64,000 nt of DNA from Lotus japonicus (Eukaryota > Streptophyta > Magnoliopsida > Fabales > Fabaceae). Positions 30,780 to 42,807 of this stretch are shown piece by piece. Numbering within the stretch: the first letter of the stretch is position 1; each line of letters begins with the position of its first letter. The stretch is taken from NCBI RefSeq assembly GCF_012489685.1, contig NC_080046.1:188501-252500 (forward strand), read 5' to 3'. The notes under the pieces were generated by a model, which was given only the letters and a program-made list of their open reading frames with translations, had not been told where the DNA came from and ran no database searches. Both the position numbers and the translations under genes were made by a program.

Positions 30780-32132
30780 TGTTGGTCAATCTGCAAGTGT
30801 ACAGAATCTACCCGGTTTTAATTTATCGAACCACAGGGAATTGGAATGTGAATTCAGTTTAAGCCTCGAGTTCACGGTAAGAAAGCGAGTAAAATTCAAT
30901 TTTAAGGTTGATTGTTTAGGTGACTAATTAACAAGCAATTGAAATATAAGTGTGTGAGAACAATGGTGAACATGCCTTGGGTTCTTGCTTGACTAATTCA
31001 GTTCTAATCAACCTATTCTATCCACAAAACTCTGAGTCTCTCCTTGATGTTCTAGCCTAATCCATCATCTATCGATGCCTCGCATAGACAATCCTCTCAA
31101 GCCAAAAGATAGGCACAATTCCTTGATAACCTAAACATTTGCTAAAGGCATTAAGCATGCAATTCAGGCCAACAAACCCCAACCCTTCCTCTATTCATAG
31201 TAGCAATTATAGAAGAGGTAATCCCACAACAAGTCCCTAATCTATAACAAACTTTCGTTCTATTATAGAAAAGCATAAAGCTAGCACATGTTCTAACTTG
31301 AAACATAAAGCATGGATATGAGATTCAAGAGTTTACTCAGAGGAATCATGAATAGAAATAGGAATTAAGATTAAAACATCATAAGTCTTACAAAGAACCC
31401 AAAGCAAAAGGGGTTTAGCCAAACATGGCTATGAAACCCATACAAGAAGATAAAGATGAAACCTGAAACATAGGGCTTAGAGAAAGCTCCTCAAGCTCCA
31501 GAAGTCAAACCCTCTCTTCTAACTTATGAAAATATGATAAAATGACAAAAGGTTACAAGAGAAATGTCTAAAAACCAATTTATAGCCAAAACAGTCGAGT
31601 CTGGGCGCTCAGGCGCCAATTCAGAGCGCCTTAGCGCCAATTCCAGCCCAGAAACATGCTCTCTGGAGGTGTCTGGCGCCAATTCCCAGCGCCTAGGCGC
31701 CAATTCCAAAAGCTTCAGGAAATTGCACTAGCGCCTAGGCGCTCAATCTTCGCTGGAACAGACTTTTCAACTCCTTGTAACTCCTCTTCAAGCCTCTTTA
31801 AGCCCTCCTTCAATTCCAAGCTTCTTGGCCTTCCTCTTCCATCAGTTTCAGACCTGGTAACTTAGGCACAAAGTAAAAGAGATATCTAGAAGCTTCAAAG
31901 AGTAAATTAGCAAGGAGAACCTTCAATTAAAATAGAAAAGATATGCAAGTCCTCTAGCTAATCAAAATGCACGAAAAGTCCTTATAAAACTACAAAAATA
32001 CAAAAACAAAATAAAAACACAAAGAAAGATAAAAATGCATGACAAAGCATGAAACACTACATGAGACTCAACAAAAAGACTCGAAACAAACTAGGAAATG
32101 ACCCTAAAAACACTACTAAACTAGTGTCATCA
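30780..32132 (-). repeat. 3' LTR of element D
   Basis: On the minus strand it runs from TGATGACACTAG to TTGACCAACA, 1353 bp. It keeps about 270 bp (roughly 31065-31335) that the 5' LTR has lost. A minus-strand TATA box (TATAAAT) is near 31578-31586, preceded by a palindromic array. Confidence 0.93.
31602..31746 (-). repeat. GC-rich palindromic array before the LTR TATA box of D
   Basis: GGCGCTCAGGCGCC, GCGCCTTAGCGCC, GCGCCTAGGCGCC and GCGCCTAGGCGCTC recur with AATTC spacers. On the minus strand they lie just upstream of the TATA box. The other LTR of D has fewer units (about 36635-36722). Confidence 0.7.
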
Positions 32133-33458
32133 CACCACTATACTCAACGACAGCTCGCCCTCGAGCGTAAAAAACACTCGCTTGCCCTCAAGCGCAAGAA
32201 ATGCTCCCAAAACAAGTGCTCTCAACAAGGAATACTTCACAAAAAACAGGGGGACAAAGGAATCACAGCAAATTCCAAGAGAAAGACCCGACAACCTACT
32301 TCATGCATCTTTTGAAAAGAGAAGAGTGTAGAGTCCATTCATGAGAAGCATATAGAACTAAAAATCCTAGGATGAGATGTTGATTTAGTGCACAGAGCAC
32401 ACAAACAAGTTCATAGGTCCTGAATGTCATTCACTCAATAGCAACAAAGATCAAACATGCAAATATTCAAAGAGACTTTAAAAAGGGTTGAAACATTGGC
32501 TAGGTAGAACATGATGGTGGTTGGTCCCTAAGGAAATTCTAGGCTTCAAGCACATTGAGTGTGGTCCAATTCTAAAACCCCCCGGAGCTTTTCACAATAA
32601 ACTTTTTAGCACAAGTCTCTTGTACCCTCCTTTTTTCAACTTTTTCTTTTTTTTCTTTTACAACTCCAGCTTTTGTTCAGGAGTTCTTTTTCTTTTTTTT
32701 TCAATGATTTTTTTCTTTTCGGGGCAAGAGACTATTTCACAATTTTTCAGCTCCATACAAATATAATCAAGGACCATCACTCCCCAATATTCCAACCAAA
32801 CATCCGCCCCAATCACTTGGCTACAATGAAATCTCCAAAAAGGCTCAAGTGGAGCAACTAAAGACAATGTTAAATCAACTAATTCAGAATCTCAAGAAAT
32901 CCTACAAGTCTCAAGAATAAAGCAAGAATCACAAAGCATGCTATGAGTGAAATTAATGCAGAACCAAGAATTGCAAGTGAGTCAGGATCCTCCAGGGAAA
33001 TTTTATGGTGAAGGGTCAAAGATAGACCCTTAATGGACTCACACCAACTCTATCCTCAAGAAACACTCGGAAGACCGAAGTCTCCTCCTCTCTTCCCCAA
33101 AGCATGAAATCACTCATCCCCAAAAGACAACACAAGTATTCACAAAAACATTTTCAAAACCAGCACAAGCTAGAGAGCATAACTAAGGGCAAAAACATGT
33201 GAGTATAGGGAAGTAAAGACCCCAAAAACGACTCTAACTTACTATGCATGATGAAACAGAAAAGAAAGTTCTACAAAGAGAAAATATGCTAAAAATGAAT
33301 GAATTAACTTAAAGGAAAGAGATACACCTCATCTCCAAGTCAAGCAAGGAGGCTATAGAACCGCCTCCCGCTATTGAGTTGCATGCTCTCTCCTCCTACA
33401 AATTGCAACAAACAAACAAGCAAAATAAAACAAGACTTGGGTTGTCTCCCAAGCAGCC
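32133..33458 (-). other. 3' noncoding region of element D
   Basis: About 1.3 kb between the protease frame and the 3' LTR lacks a recognisable gene. It includes a pyrimidine-rich stretch (about 32640-32720, A/G-rich on the element strand) and parts homologous to 21891-22800 of element L. The sequence GGGCGAGCTGTCGTTGAGTA precedes the LTR in both D and L. Confidence 0.65.
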
Positions 33459-35917
33459 CTAAGTTATAGTCCTAGGTGGACTCTCCTTCCTTTGGTGTTT
33501 GGAAGGAAATTCCTTACCATCAATCTTTCTTCCACATGTGCAAGGTAGGAACCTTGCACAAAACCTTTGAAACAATTCCTCCCAAGAGAGGGTATCATCT
33601 AAACCATCATACCAAATCCTTGCTCCCCCCTTCAAGGAGTGAGGGAAGAGCTTAATCTTGAGCTCATCACTAGTCACACCTTCCATCTTAACAAGGTGAC
33701 TAGCTTGTGTGAACCGGGCGATGTGGGCTTGGAAATTCTCATCTTTAGACCCCCCATACTTGTTTTCAGTAACAAGCTTGATAAGAGCTTTATTAAGCTC
33801 AACATCTTTTTCATTTACCTTGGGGGTCTCCTTTGAAGACCTGGACAAGCTTTTGATCATATCACAAACAAAACCATCATTAATGTTAGTTTGCAAATTA
33901 GGATTGAAAACCGAAAATCTTACCTTGTCCTCACCAACTCTGAGAATGAGCTGACCCTTATCAACATCGATCTTCGCCCTGCCAGTGGCTAAGAAGGGTC
34001 GGCCAAGAATGAGAGGAATCTTAGCATCCTCCTCCTTGTCTAGCACCACAAAATCAACTGGGAACACATACTTATCAACCTTAACCATCACATCTTCAAT
34101 GATCCCATAAGGTGTTTTTAGGGATCGGTCAGCCATTTGTAAGGAGAGCATGGTCGGGGTGACCTCTCATAAATTCAACCTTCTAAACATGCTAAGCGGC
34201 ATCAAGTTGATGCTCGCTCCCAAATCACACAAGGCTTCAACAACAGTCAACCCCTCAATCTCCACTGGGATAGTAAAACTCCCGGGATCCCTTCTCTTCT
34301 TAGGCATTTTCCTTTGCAAAATGGCACTACACTCCTCGGTCATCATAATAGTTTCATCAACCTCACTCAACTTCCTCCTCTTATTTAAAATGTCCTTCAT
34401 GAACTTAGCATAGGTAGACATTTGCTCCAAGGCTTCAGAAAAAGGAATATTGATGTGGAGCTTCTTAAAAACTTCCAAAAACTTAGAAAACTGTTTATCC
34501 AGATTTTTCTTGACCAAAGCCTTGGGGAATACAATCTTACTAAGTTCAGGAGAAGGAGTGCTCACAACTCTAGCTTTCACAGGTTCACTCACTCTCTTCT
34601 CCATAGCACCCTCATATTCTTCCTATACTTTCTCATTTTTCTCTCCCTCATCTTGTTTTTTTGACTCGTGTAACACTCTCCAACTCCTAGTGGTAACAAC
34701 AGCAAAATTCTCTTGTTTAGACAAAATTAAAGAATCGGGAGAAAACTTACCTTGAGGTATCTCGGCCATTTGCTTGGCTAGCTGGCCAAGTTGGTTCTCC
34801 AAGTTCTTGATAGCCGCCTCTTGGTTCTTATGGTTGTTGTTCATGCGGTTGATGCAACTCTCCAATAGCTCCTCTAAACTCCTCTTGCAATTCACCTTTC
34901 CAACAACTTGTGTTTGGACAAGAGGTTCATGATTTGAGGATGGAACTATGCTTCCTTGAGCTATAGCTTTGGCTTCATTGCTCTCAGCATTGACAGTACA
35001 CAAGTTACTACATGAGGTCCACCACAAGACTTGCACTCCACACAAGTCATTCTTGCACCAATAGCCTTGGTCTCCTTAATATGCATTCGAATCTCCGCCA
35101 CTTGTTCGGTGAGTTGCTTGTTGGAGGCCAAGAGCTTGTCATAAGCTTCCACTTCAAACTTACTCCTTCGGGTTTGGCAATCATTTTCAGAGTTCATGGC
35201 TCTCGCTGCCATCTTTTCTATTAAGTCATACCCCGCTTGTAGGGGAAGAGCATCGAACTCCCCATTTGAAGCCGCATCTAGGCCAAACCTCCAAGAGTAT
35301 TGTAGACCATCATAAAATGTTGCAACCAATTCAGCTTGGGTGAGATTGTGTTGAGGACATTTCCTCAATAGCTTCTTGAAGCGCTCCCAAGCTTCATAGA
35401 GATTTTCCTCAGTGGTTTGCACAAAATTCATAATGTCTTTTTTCAGCTTCCTCAAAAGAGCTCGTGGGAAGAACCTTGTTGTGAATTTTTCTGCTAGGTC
35501 TTCCCAAGTAGTGATACTCCCTTGAGGTTGTGAATTCAGCCATTCCTCCGCTGCATCCTTCAAAGAAAATGGAAACAAGCTCAACCGAATTGCATCCGTC
35601 GGAACATTGTTCACACGGTAAGTGTTGCAATTCCGGATGAACCTCTCCATGTGAGCATGTGGATCTTCCAAAGTACCTCCACCATATTGGTTTTGTCTCA
35701 CCAAGTTGATGAATGCCGGTCTCAACTTAAAGTTTCCCACTCCCTCGGGAAAGACAATGCTCCCGGGATAATCATAACTCATGGTAGCCGAAGTGAGTTC
35801 CCGAAGAGACCGGTTGGCATTCTCAACTTCTTGTTCACATAATCGGAGGGTGATCCCCTCTTGGATTCTTGCCTCGATATGGGCTTGCATCTCCTCCTCC
35901 GTCATTTGGCCACCCAT
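33459..35917 (-). pseudogene. Gag-protease of element D, one frameshift and two stops, with an extra Gag-like segment
   Basis: The likely start is MGGQMTEEEMQAHIEARI at 35917. The Gag core (about residues 50-260) has the Athila-type EEWLNSQPQGSITTWEDL block. A short Cys/His stretch follows near 35030, where a frameshift occurs. A linker with NQLGQLAKQMAEIPQG leads past a TAG stop (near 34620) to the protease with CDLGASINLMPLSMFRRL, an in-frame TGA (about 34165) and PLILGRPFLATGRAKID. The end carries a second, different Gag-like block (KLFPHSLKGGARIWYDGL) fused after the protease. RT and later domains are missing. Confidence 0.85.
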
Positions 35918-36050
35918 GGTGGTGTCTCTTGTGAGAGTAGCCTGCAAGTTTGATACTAAACAGAGAAAGATTAGTAGCACCAATTCTAGACAAATTCAAA
36001 ACAAAAATAAAACCACAAACTAAAAACTTAAACCAAAAACCACAAACAAT

Positions 36051-36068
36051 TCCCCGACAACGGCGCCA
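36051..36068 (-). other. Primer-binding site of element D
   Basis: On the minus strand TGGCGCCGTTGTCGGGGA lies about 6 nt inside the 5' LTR. It is complementary, with one mismatch, to the 3' end of plant tRNA-Asp, the primer type of Athila-like elements. Confidence 0.8.
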
Positions 36069-36074
36069 AAAACT

Positions 36075-37108
36075 TGTTGGTCAATCTGCAAGTGTACAGA
36101 ATCTACCCGGTTTTAATTTATCGAACCACAGGGAATTGGAATGTGAATTCAGTTTAAGCCTCGAGTTCACGGTAAGAAAGCGAGTAAAATTCAGTTTTAA
36201 GGTTGATTGTTTAGGTGACTAATTAACAAGCAATTGAAATATAAGTGTGTGAGAACAATGGTGAGCATGCCTTGGGTTCTTGCTTGACTAATTCAGTTCT
36301 AATCAACCTATTCTATCCTCAAAACTCTGAGTCTCTCCTTGATGTTCTAGCCTAATCAATCATTTACTCAGAGGAATCATGAATAGAAATAGGAATTAAG
36401 ATTAAAACACCATAAGTCTTAAAAAGAACCCAAAGCAAAAGGGGTTTAGCCAAACATGGCTATGAAACCCATACAAGAAGATAAAGATGAAACCTGAAAC
36501 ATAGGGCTTAGAGAAAGCTCCTCAAGCTCCATAACTCAAACCCTCTCTTCTAACTTATGAAAATATGATAAAATGATAAAAGGTTACAAGAGAAATGTCT
36601 AAAAACCAATTTATAGCCAAAACAGTCGAGTCTGGGCGCTCAGGCGCCAATTCCAGCCCAGGAACATGCTCTCTGGAGGTGTCTGGCGCCTAGGTGCCAA
36701 TTCCCAGCGCCTAGGCGCTCAAGCTTCGCTGGAACAGACTTTTCAGCTCCTTGTAACTCCTCTTCAAGCCTCTTTAAGCCCTCCTTCAATTCCAAGCTTC
36801 TTGGCCTTCCTCATCCATCATTTTCAGACCTGGTAACTTAGGCACAAAGTAAAAGAGATATCTAGAAGCTTCAAAGAGTTAATTAGCAAGGAGAACCTTC
36901 AATTAAAATAGAAAAGATATGCAAGTCCTCTAGCTAATCAAAATGCACGAAAGGTCCTTATAAAACTACAAAAATACAAAAACAAAATAAAAACACAAAG
37001 AAAGATAAAAATGCATGACAAAGCATGAAACACTACATGAGACTCAACAAAAAGACTCGAAACAAACTAGGAAATGACCCTAAAAACACTACTAAACTAG
37101 GGTCATCA
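36075..37108 (-). repeat. 5' LTR of element D
   Basis: It is 1034 bp. It matches 30780-32132 except for a deletion of about 270 bp between the first 290 bp and the ACTCAGAGGAATCATG block, and the loss of some palindrome units. The outer flank is the TSD GTGAC. Confidence 0.93.
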
Positions 37109-37113
37109 GTGAC

Positions 37114-37437
37114 TCGAACATCCTTACCAGTTATTTTTCTAGTTGCCATCTTTTAGATATTGAGCCTGATCAACTTGATATTGGAAAATGGTGATCGGAA
37201 TGATAGTTGGTGTTGGACTATGACAGGAACGTTAAGGAGAGATAGTTCCCTTTGTGAAAATGATGTGGAACTAGACCACTAGAGATGTCATGTGAAGACC
37301 AGAAAGATGAGACTAAGGACAATAACCTATGTGTCGAGACGTTTGAGAAATTTGTGGAGAGTATCAGAGTGCGCAATGGAAATTTGTGTTTTCTTATAGT
37401 AGTTTCGAGGAAGAAACTATTTTAAGGAGGGTGGTAT
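37114..37437 (+). other. 3' internal end of chromovirus C with polypurine tract
   Basis: This is noncoding sequence resuming after element D. It ends with the purine-rich TTTAAGGAGGGTGGTAT directly before the 3' LTR, the normal polypurine tract. Confidence 0.7.
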
Positions 37438-39974
37438 TGTAAGACTCTAACCTTACTTAAGTATTACTTAAGCGATTTATTGAATAAAAGTGAAGTTTAT
37501 AGTGAAGTTTGATTTTATTGCTAATCTATCTGTGACCTGGAGAAGCTTCCTTCATGAGAGTTGTATCTCTCTGAGTTAGCTAAATTCTCTCGTTGGTTTC
37601 AGGTCATTCCGACCTATGTAGCCCGAGATATTCATGTTTTAGTGACGGAAGGTCAGGCTGTACTGTACTAGCGATTTTGCTAGAAGGATTTTTCTTAATT
37701 CCGAATTTATTTTTATATTCAGGGGAAAGGGGTTTTGCCTTGATTTATTTTTATTCTCTTAATCAGTATTAGGAGGGTAATTAGTTGGGTTGGGCTTGGA
37801 TCATTAAAAAGAAAAAGAAAAAAAAACCCTAGCCCAAGGTTGTGTGTGTGCCGCCGGCTACACTAAAGGGGGGAAATCCTTATTTTTCCCATTTTGCAAT
37901 CAGAAGTAGAAACCCCATGCTATTCACGTAACACACAGAAAAGAGAAAAAGTGAGAAAGAAAGAGAGAAGGAGCGCGAGATCGAGAGAGAGGAAGAAGAG
38001 CGTGCGATCAAGGAGGAGAGAAAGAGAGAGATCGGTTGGGAGAGAGCAAGGAGAGGATCTGGACAGCAGCTCTTGATCATCTTTTCATCTCAAAACTTCT
38101 GTTTTTCATCACCAAACTAGCAAGGTAAGGGCTGGTCTAGGAAATGGTAGTTGCTTAGGGTTTTTACCATGAAATCCATGAGAAAGTTGTGATATTGCAT
38201 GTTTGTGTATGTGATATGTGTAAGTGTTTGTTGCTGCACCTTTATGCTTGAAAACCATGTTTGTTAAGGATTCTTGACTTAGAGTTTTAATCAGGTTGAA
38301 TCAAAATAGGAACCCTAGACTTGATCATTCGTAAAGAAATTTGAGGCCGAAGGAACGCTGTTAGATTTCTGTGCTGGACATCGAACTTCGAGGTCCAATA
38401 TCACCCAGTTCTAGCATTCAAATGAAAATTCAGTGAACTAAGAAATTGTAGTATTTTTAATCAGCTTTCCATAAGTATAAAGAACATAATTTTTGGTTTT
38501 GTAATGAGTTCCGGAGAACGTTTTTAGTAACTGATGTACCTGCAGTTTTTCCTGCACTGGACAGAAAACGTCGTGGTCCAATATCACCTAGCTCTGATTC
38601 AAACGAAAGAGTGGTGAACTAGAATGTTGTAGGATTTTAAATTGTCTTTCCAGATATGTGTAAAACGTAAACTTTGGTTGTGAAATGAGTTCTGTAGAAC
38701 ATTTTTAGTGACTGTGGTTTCTGCTGTTTTTTTTAGAAAACGACGGTGACCTTTACATTCAGAAAAACTTGTATCCATCTACTATTTAGGTGGTTGTCCT
38801 TTTGAATTCTGAACATCTTGCTCAATGGTACTGTTTGATGCTTTTCTTGGTTAATTTGACATGGTTTATGTGTTTGAAAAGCATGGGAATATGATTATGA
38901 ATATCTATGTTATATGAATATTGCCTTACTGAGGAATCATGGGTCGCTCATCTAGCTATAATTCCCATTGGTGTTGTGAATATCTATTGTCGTTATGTTG
39001 TTTTATTCGACGTGAAAGTTTGTTAAGACTTTAGGATTGACTTTAGAGCCTAAAACAAAGAGAAATGTGAATTAATCGCTTGCAAGTAAACGAGAAATAA
39101 TTGAACATAGGTCTAGGTGAGACTATGTACCATGAGAACGATGGTGCTGTTAGTGACAAACGATAGCTTGCACGCGAGGGAGATTTGTGGATCAGTGGAT
39201 CCTCGTGAATTGGTTGACTGCAGTCACCATGATACTTTTGTGAAGCATTGCAGCTTCACGTGATTGGGTTGACTGCGGTCACCGTGAGATTTTTGGTGAT
39301 GCATTGTGGCTTCACGTGATTTATACATCTGCGGATGTATGTGATTGGCCAAGGAGTTTTGGTGGGTGGTGTGATGTGAGGATGCGCTAGTCTAACTGAC
39401 TAATTGTCATAAAACTTAATTTCATAAGCGAATGATTATTGTTTATGATATGTTTATGATTATCTTGTTTGCGACCTGACCCTTGCGCTACTTGTTTATT
39501 TGTTATCTGTGGGGGGTAGATGGTCGTGAAGATAACGGCGACGACCCATTCTTAGGAGCTGATACTCCGTGACGAGCCACTACCGGATGATGACTACACT
39601 TCTGACGAAGAGGAAGAAAATAAAGAGGAAGAGGCCAAGGAATAGGGTTGGGTTGAGAGACATCAATTTTCTCTTTGGGTGGAGAGTACCGAGTTCGGGA
39701 AGCATTGAACAATTATTTTGTTTTCATTTGGATAAATAAAGTTGATGTAATTTACTTTGGTTTTAGACATATGTTTCATGTTTATTTTATTTAATTCAAA
39801 AGTTTTGAGATGATGTTTACTTCCGCGAGATTTGTAAAGGTTAATCTTTCAAGAGTTTCGCAAATAATGAACCTTTGTCATTAATCAAAGATTAATAATT
39901 GAATCGACGAAAATTCTTTACGAAAATTGGATTAATCGGTTACTGTGTGACCCTCGAGAAATCGGGGCGTTACA
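37438..39974 (+). repeat. 3' LTR of chromovirus C
   Basis: It is about 2.54 kb and starts TGTAAGACTCTAACC, matching the 5' LTR. It contains a segment at about 39230-39540, with short internal repeats of a TTCACGTGATT-type motif, that the 5' LTR lacks. The TSD CATTA follows. Confidence 0.93.
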
Positions 39975-39994
39975 CATTATGCATTTTGCGGCGG

Positions 39995-40295
39995 ACTGGG
40001 CGAGACCCAAGGGCGCTTGTCCCAGGGCAGTGAGTAAGCCAGGGAGTTTGGGCCTTCCTTAAGAGGCCCAACTGGCCCACTAAGGGCGGTTAGGGGCACA
40101 AGGCCCAACCCCAAGCCTATAAATATGGGGCGGTTACCAATTGTAAGGGACTCTTAGCTCATTTGAGAAATAACAAACTTGAAATTCAGTTATATTCTCT
40201 CTCTAAGCGGTTACGTTCTTTCTCTCTAAGGTTCTCACATCGCAATCCTCTCGCTCTAGGTACGATACCTCATCTCTATGTTCTTGGATAGAACA
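39995..40295 (+). repeat. 5' LTR (or its end) of element E
   Basis: The right end ...GATAGAACA is set by the PBS two bases later. A TATA box (CTATAAATA, 40117-40125) is followed by a TCTCTCT-rich leader. The left end is uncertain and probably abuts the CACTA fragment at about 39994. Confidence 0.6.
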
Positions 40296-40297
40296 TT

Positions 40298-40315
40298 TGG
40301 CGCCGTTTGTGGGGA
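40298..40315 (+). other. Primer-binding site of element E
   Basis: TGGCGCCGTTTGTGGGGA follows the LTR end by 2 nt. The TGGCGCCG start is the usual PBS of Tat-type gypsy elements; the exact tRNA is not assigned. Confidence 0.7.
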
Positions 40316-40438
40316 ACGATAGATTTCGATTCCCGGACTACGTGGATTGTGATTTCGTTGAGAGAAGTTTGATTTTCTGCATAATTTTCTTTGATTTTCG
40401 TATTTCTGGCTGAATTCCTTGTTTGTGATTGGAATTTG

Positions 40439-42807
40439 ATGGAGACACGTCGTCGACGACGCGACAGAGAGCTGGAGCAGAGACGCGGTTCACCACCGCG
40501 TCGTGTAAAAGGAAGGTCGCGCCGGGAAGAGGTTCATCGCGAGCAACCTAAGCAACCGACTCCTCCTCTGCCTCCACCGCCTCCTCCTCCTCCGACGCCT
40601 CCACTACCTTCTCCACCGTCCTCACCTGAGCGGCAGGGATCCCCGGCGCACTCACTGGAGATCTCAGGAGATGGAACGCCGCTACCTCAGGCTCCGATCA
40701 CTGACCGAGATTGGAGACGCCTGATTCGCAATGTTGATGACATACGGCAGCGAAATGATTACTTGCAGGAACAGTTGGAGTATTATCGCCTCGAGCAGCA
40801 AGACGAAGGACAGCGGGAAGCAGAGGCCGTCGCGGAGTTTGAACCGTTCTTCGCAGCGGTGAGGGAAGCGGCCATCCCAGACAACATGAAGAGCCTTGCT
40901 TTGGAAGCGTACAGTGGGGGAACTGATCCAAAGGACCATGTACTTTACTTCAGTACCCAGATGGTGATAAGGGCAGCTTCCGATGCGGTGAAGTGCAAGA
41001 TGTTTCCATCCACGTTCAAAGGCACAGCGATGGCTTGGTTCACGACTTTGCCTCGGGGATCCATAGTGAAATTCCGTGATTTCTCATCCAAGTTCCTCGT
41101 CCAATTCTCCGCAAGCAAGATCAAGCAGGTTACAATCGACGATCTGTACAATGTCTGTCAGTTGGAGCGAGAAACCTTGAAGCAATATGTGAAGCAGTAC
41201 AGTGCTGCATATGTGAAGATCGAGGAGTTGGAGCCACAAGCCTGCGCCCGCGCCTTCAAAAATAGACTGTTGTCGGGAAAGCTGAACATCAAGTTGAGTA
41301 GGAAGCCAGCCCGCTCGATGATGGAAGTTCGCGCCCGGGTGAACACCTACATCCTGGATGAGGAGGACGACGCGTTTAGGAGGAAGCGGGCGAATGCGGA
41401 AAAGGTCGGCGGGCAAAGGGACGTGAGATCCACGAGGAAACAAGGATGGAAAAAGGGAAAGAATCGTACGCGGAAGGATAAGGAGGTCACCCAAACGGAG
41501 GAATTTGCCAAGGCACAACTTTATTCGAAAAAAGAAAACCTCGAGCGTCACAGCCCATGGCGACCCACTGGCCCTCGCCAGCGTGAAGGGACAGAGAGGG
41601 ACCCAAATGTGGAATTGACGAAGCTGCTCCGGGAGGTAAAGGCGACACATGCGGTTGAAGGAAGTAGAGTAGGAATTAGTTCACGGCGGGGGGCGGTAGG
41701 TAGAGCTAAATGGTGCGAGTATCACCGTTCGGCGGGACACAACACCAGTGACTATTTCATGCTGAAAGGCGAGATCGGGAGACTGATCAGGGCAGGACGA
41801 TCGCAAATGACTAACCACGGGCCAGGCAAAGGCCAACAGGGCTGGCCCAGGCGAGACGACCACCAACGAGCGCCAACGACCGATAAGAAGGAAACCTTGA
41901 CGACAAGGATGAAGGGAGCTGAAGAAACCTTCAACAAAGCCCTCGAACCGCCGATGGAGACGATGAATACAATTGTTGGGGGCTTTGGTGGAGGTGGTGA
42001 CACGCCCTCCGCGAAGCGCAGGCATGTAAGGGCGGTAACATCAGTGCGAGAGAATGTGACCCCATTCGGTTTTCAGCATCCAGACATAGTGATATCGTCA
42101 GCGGACTTCGAGGGAATCAAGACACATAAGGATGATCCTATGGTAGTAATGGTAAGGATCAATAGCTTTAATGTGCGACGAGTACTCTTGGACCAGGGAA
42201 GTTCTGCGGATATTATTTACGGCGACGCGTTCGAGCAGTTGGGATTAACAGATAAGGGGACTCTGGTAGGTTTCTCGGGAGAACAGGTCTGGGTGCGTGG
42301 CTACCTAGATTTAGACACGTCTTTGGAATTGACGAGAACGCCAAGCTTTTGCGTGTAAAGTATTTGGTATTGCAGGTTGTGGCATCATACAATGTCATCA
42401 TCGTACGGAACACGCTAAATCGCCTCTGCGCAGTAATTTCAACGGCTCACCTAGCGGTGAAGTACCCACTGATCTACGGTAAGGTCAGGAAAATCGTGGT
42501 AGATCTGCGGAGGGCGAGGGAATGCTATAATAATTGCCTCAGTTTGTATGGAAAGAAGGGAGCCAGTGATGGACATAGATGTCACGAGATAGAGATCTTG
42601 GAAGGGGGTCAAGGCCAGCAGGGTTTTCAAGGCCAAGGGCGAAACAACGCAGGGAGATTGGAGCATATGGTTGCTCGGAAGAGTGAGAAACTAAGGGGTA
42701 GCCAAGGTCAGAAAAGGTTAGACGGTAAGACGGGAAGAGACAGGCAGTTCACAGATGCGCATGCCGAGGAACGCTGGGTGAACATAATCGAGGATTTGGA
42801 AATGTAA
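40439..42807 (+). pseudogene. Gag-protease of Tat element E, frameshifted
   Basis: The start METRRRRRDRELEQRRG at 40439 is the first good ATG. A proline-rich segment (about residues 45-75) and a short coiled coil precede the Gag core (about 165-330), which has CKMFPSTFKGTAMAWF. The zinc-knuckle region CEYHRSAGHNTSDY has Tyr where the last Cys is expected. The protease has LLDQGSSADIIYGDAFEQLGL. A frameshift near 42315-42325 ends this frame at 42358. The protein continues in the +1 frame (FGIDENAKLLRVKYLVLQ, VIIVRNTLNRLCAVIS) to about 42807, the usual Tat protease-RT linker. Confidence 0.85.

Larger units (their letters stand above)
30780..37108 (-). mobile_element. Non-autonomous Athila-like element D with TSD GTGAC
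   Basis: Two LTRs (30780-32132 and 36075-37108) flank a 3.9 kb interior. GTGAC at 30775-30779 and 37109-37113 is a perfect TSD. On the minus strand the interior holds a tRNA-Asp-type PBS, a gag-protease frame and 1.3 kb of noncoding 3' sequence. RT, RNase H and integrase are absent, so it depends on another element for replication. It is nested in chromovirus C. Confidence 0.94.
26066..39974 (+). mobile_element. Internally deleted chromovirus C with TSD CATTA
   Basis: LTRs at 26066-28548 and 37438-39974 both begin TGTAAGACTCTAACC and end GGGGCGTTACA. CATTA occurs at 26061-26065 and 39975-39979 as a perfect TSD. An initiator-tRNA-Met PBS follows the 5' LTR. Apart from the nested element D the internal region is only about 2.5 kb and keeps just an integrase zinc-binding fragment. 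The element is therefore non-autonomous or a decayed chromovirus (Tekay-like). Confidence 0.93.

Noticed and set aside
40560..40640. Proline codon run as a host extensin gene
   Set aside because: It is the proline-rich N-terminal part of the Tat Gag frame.
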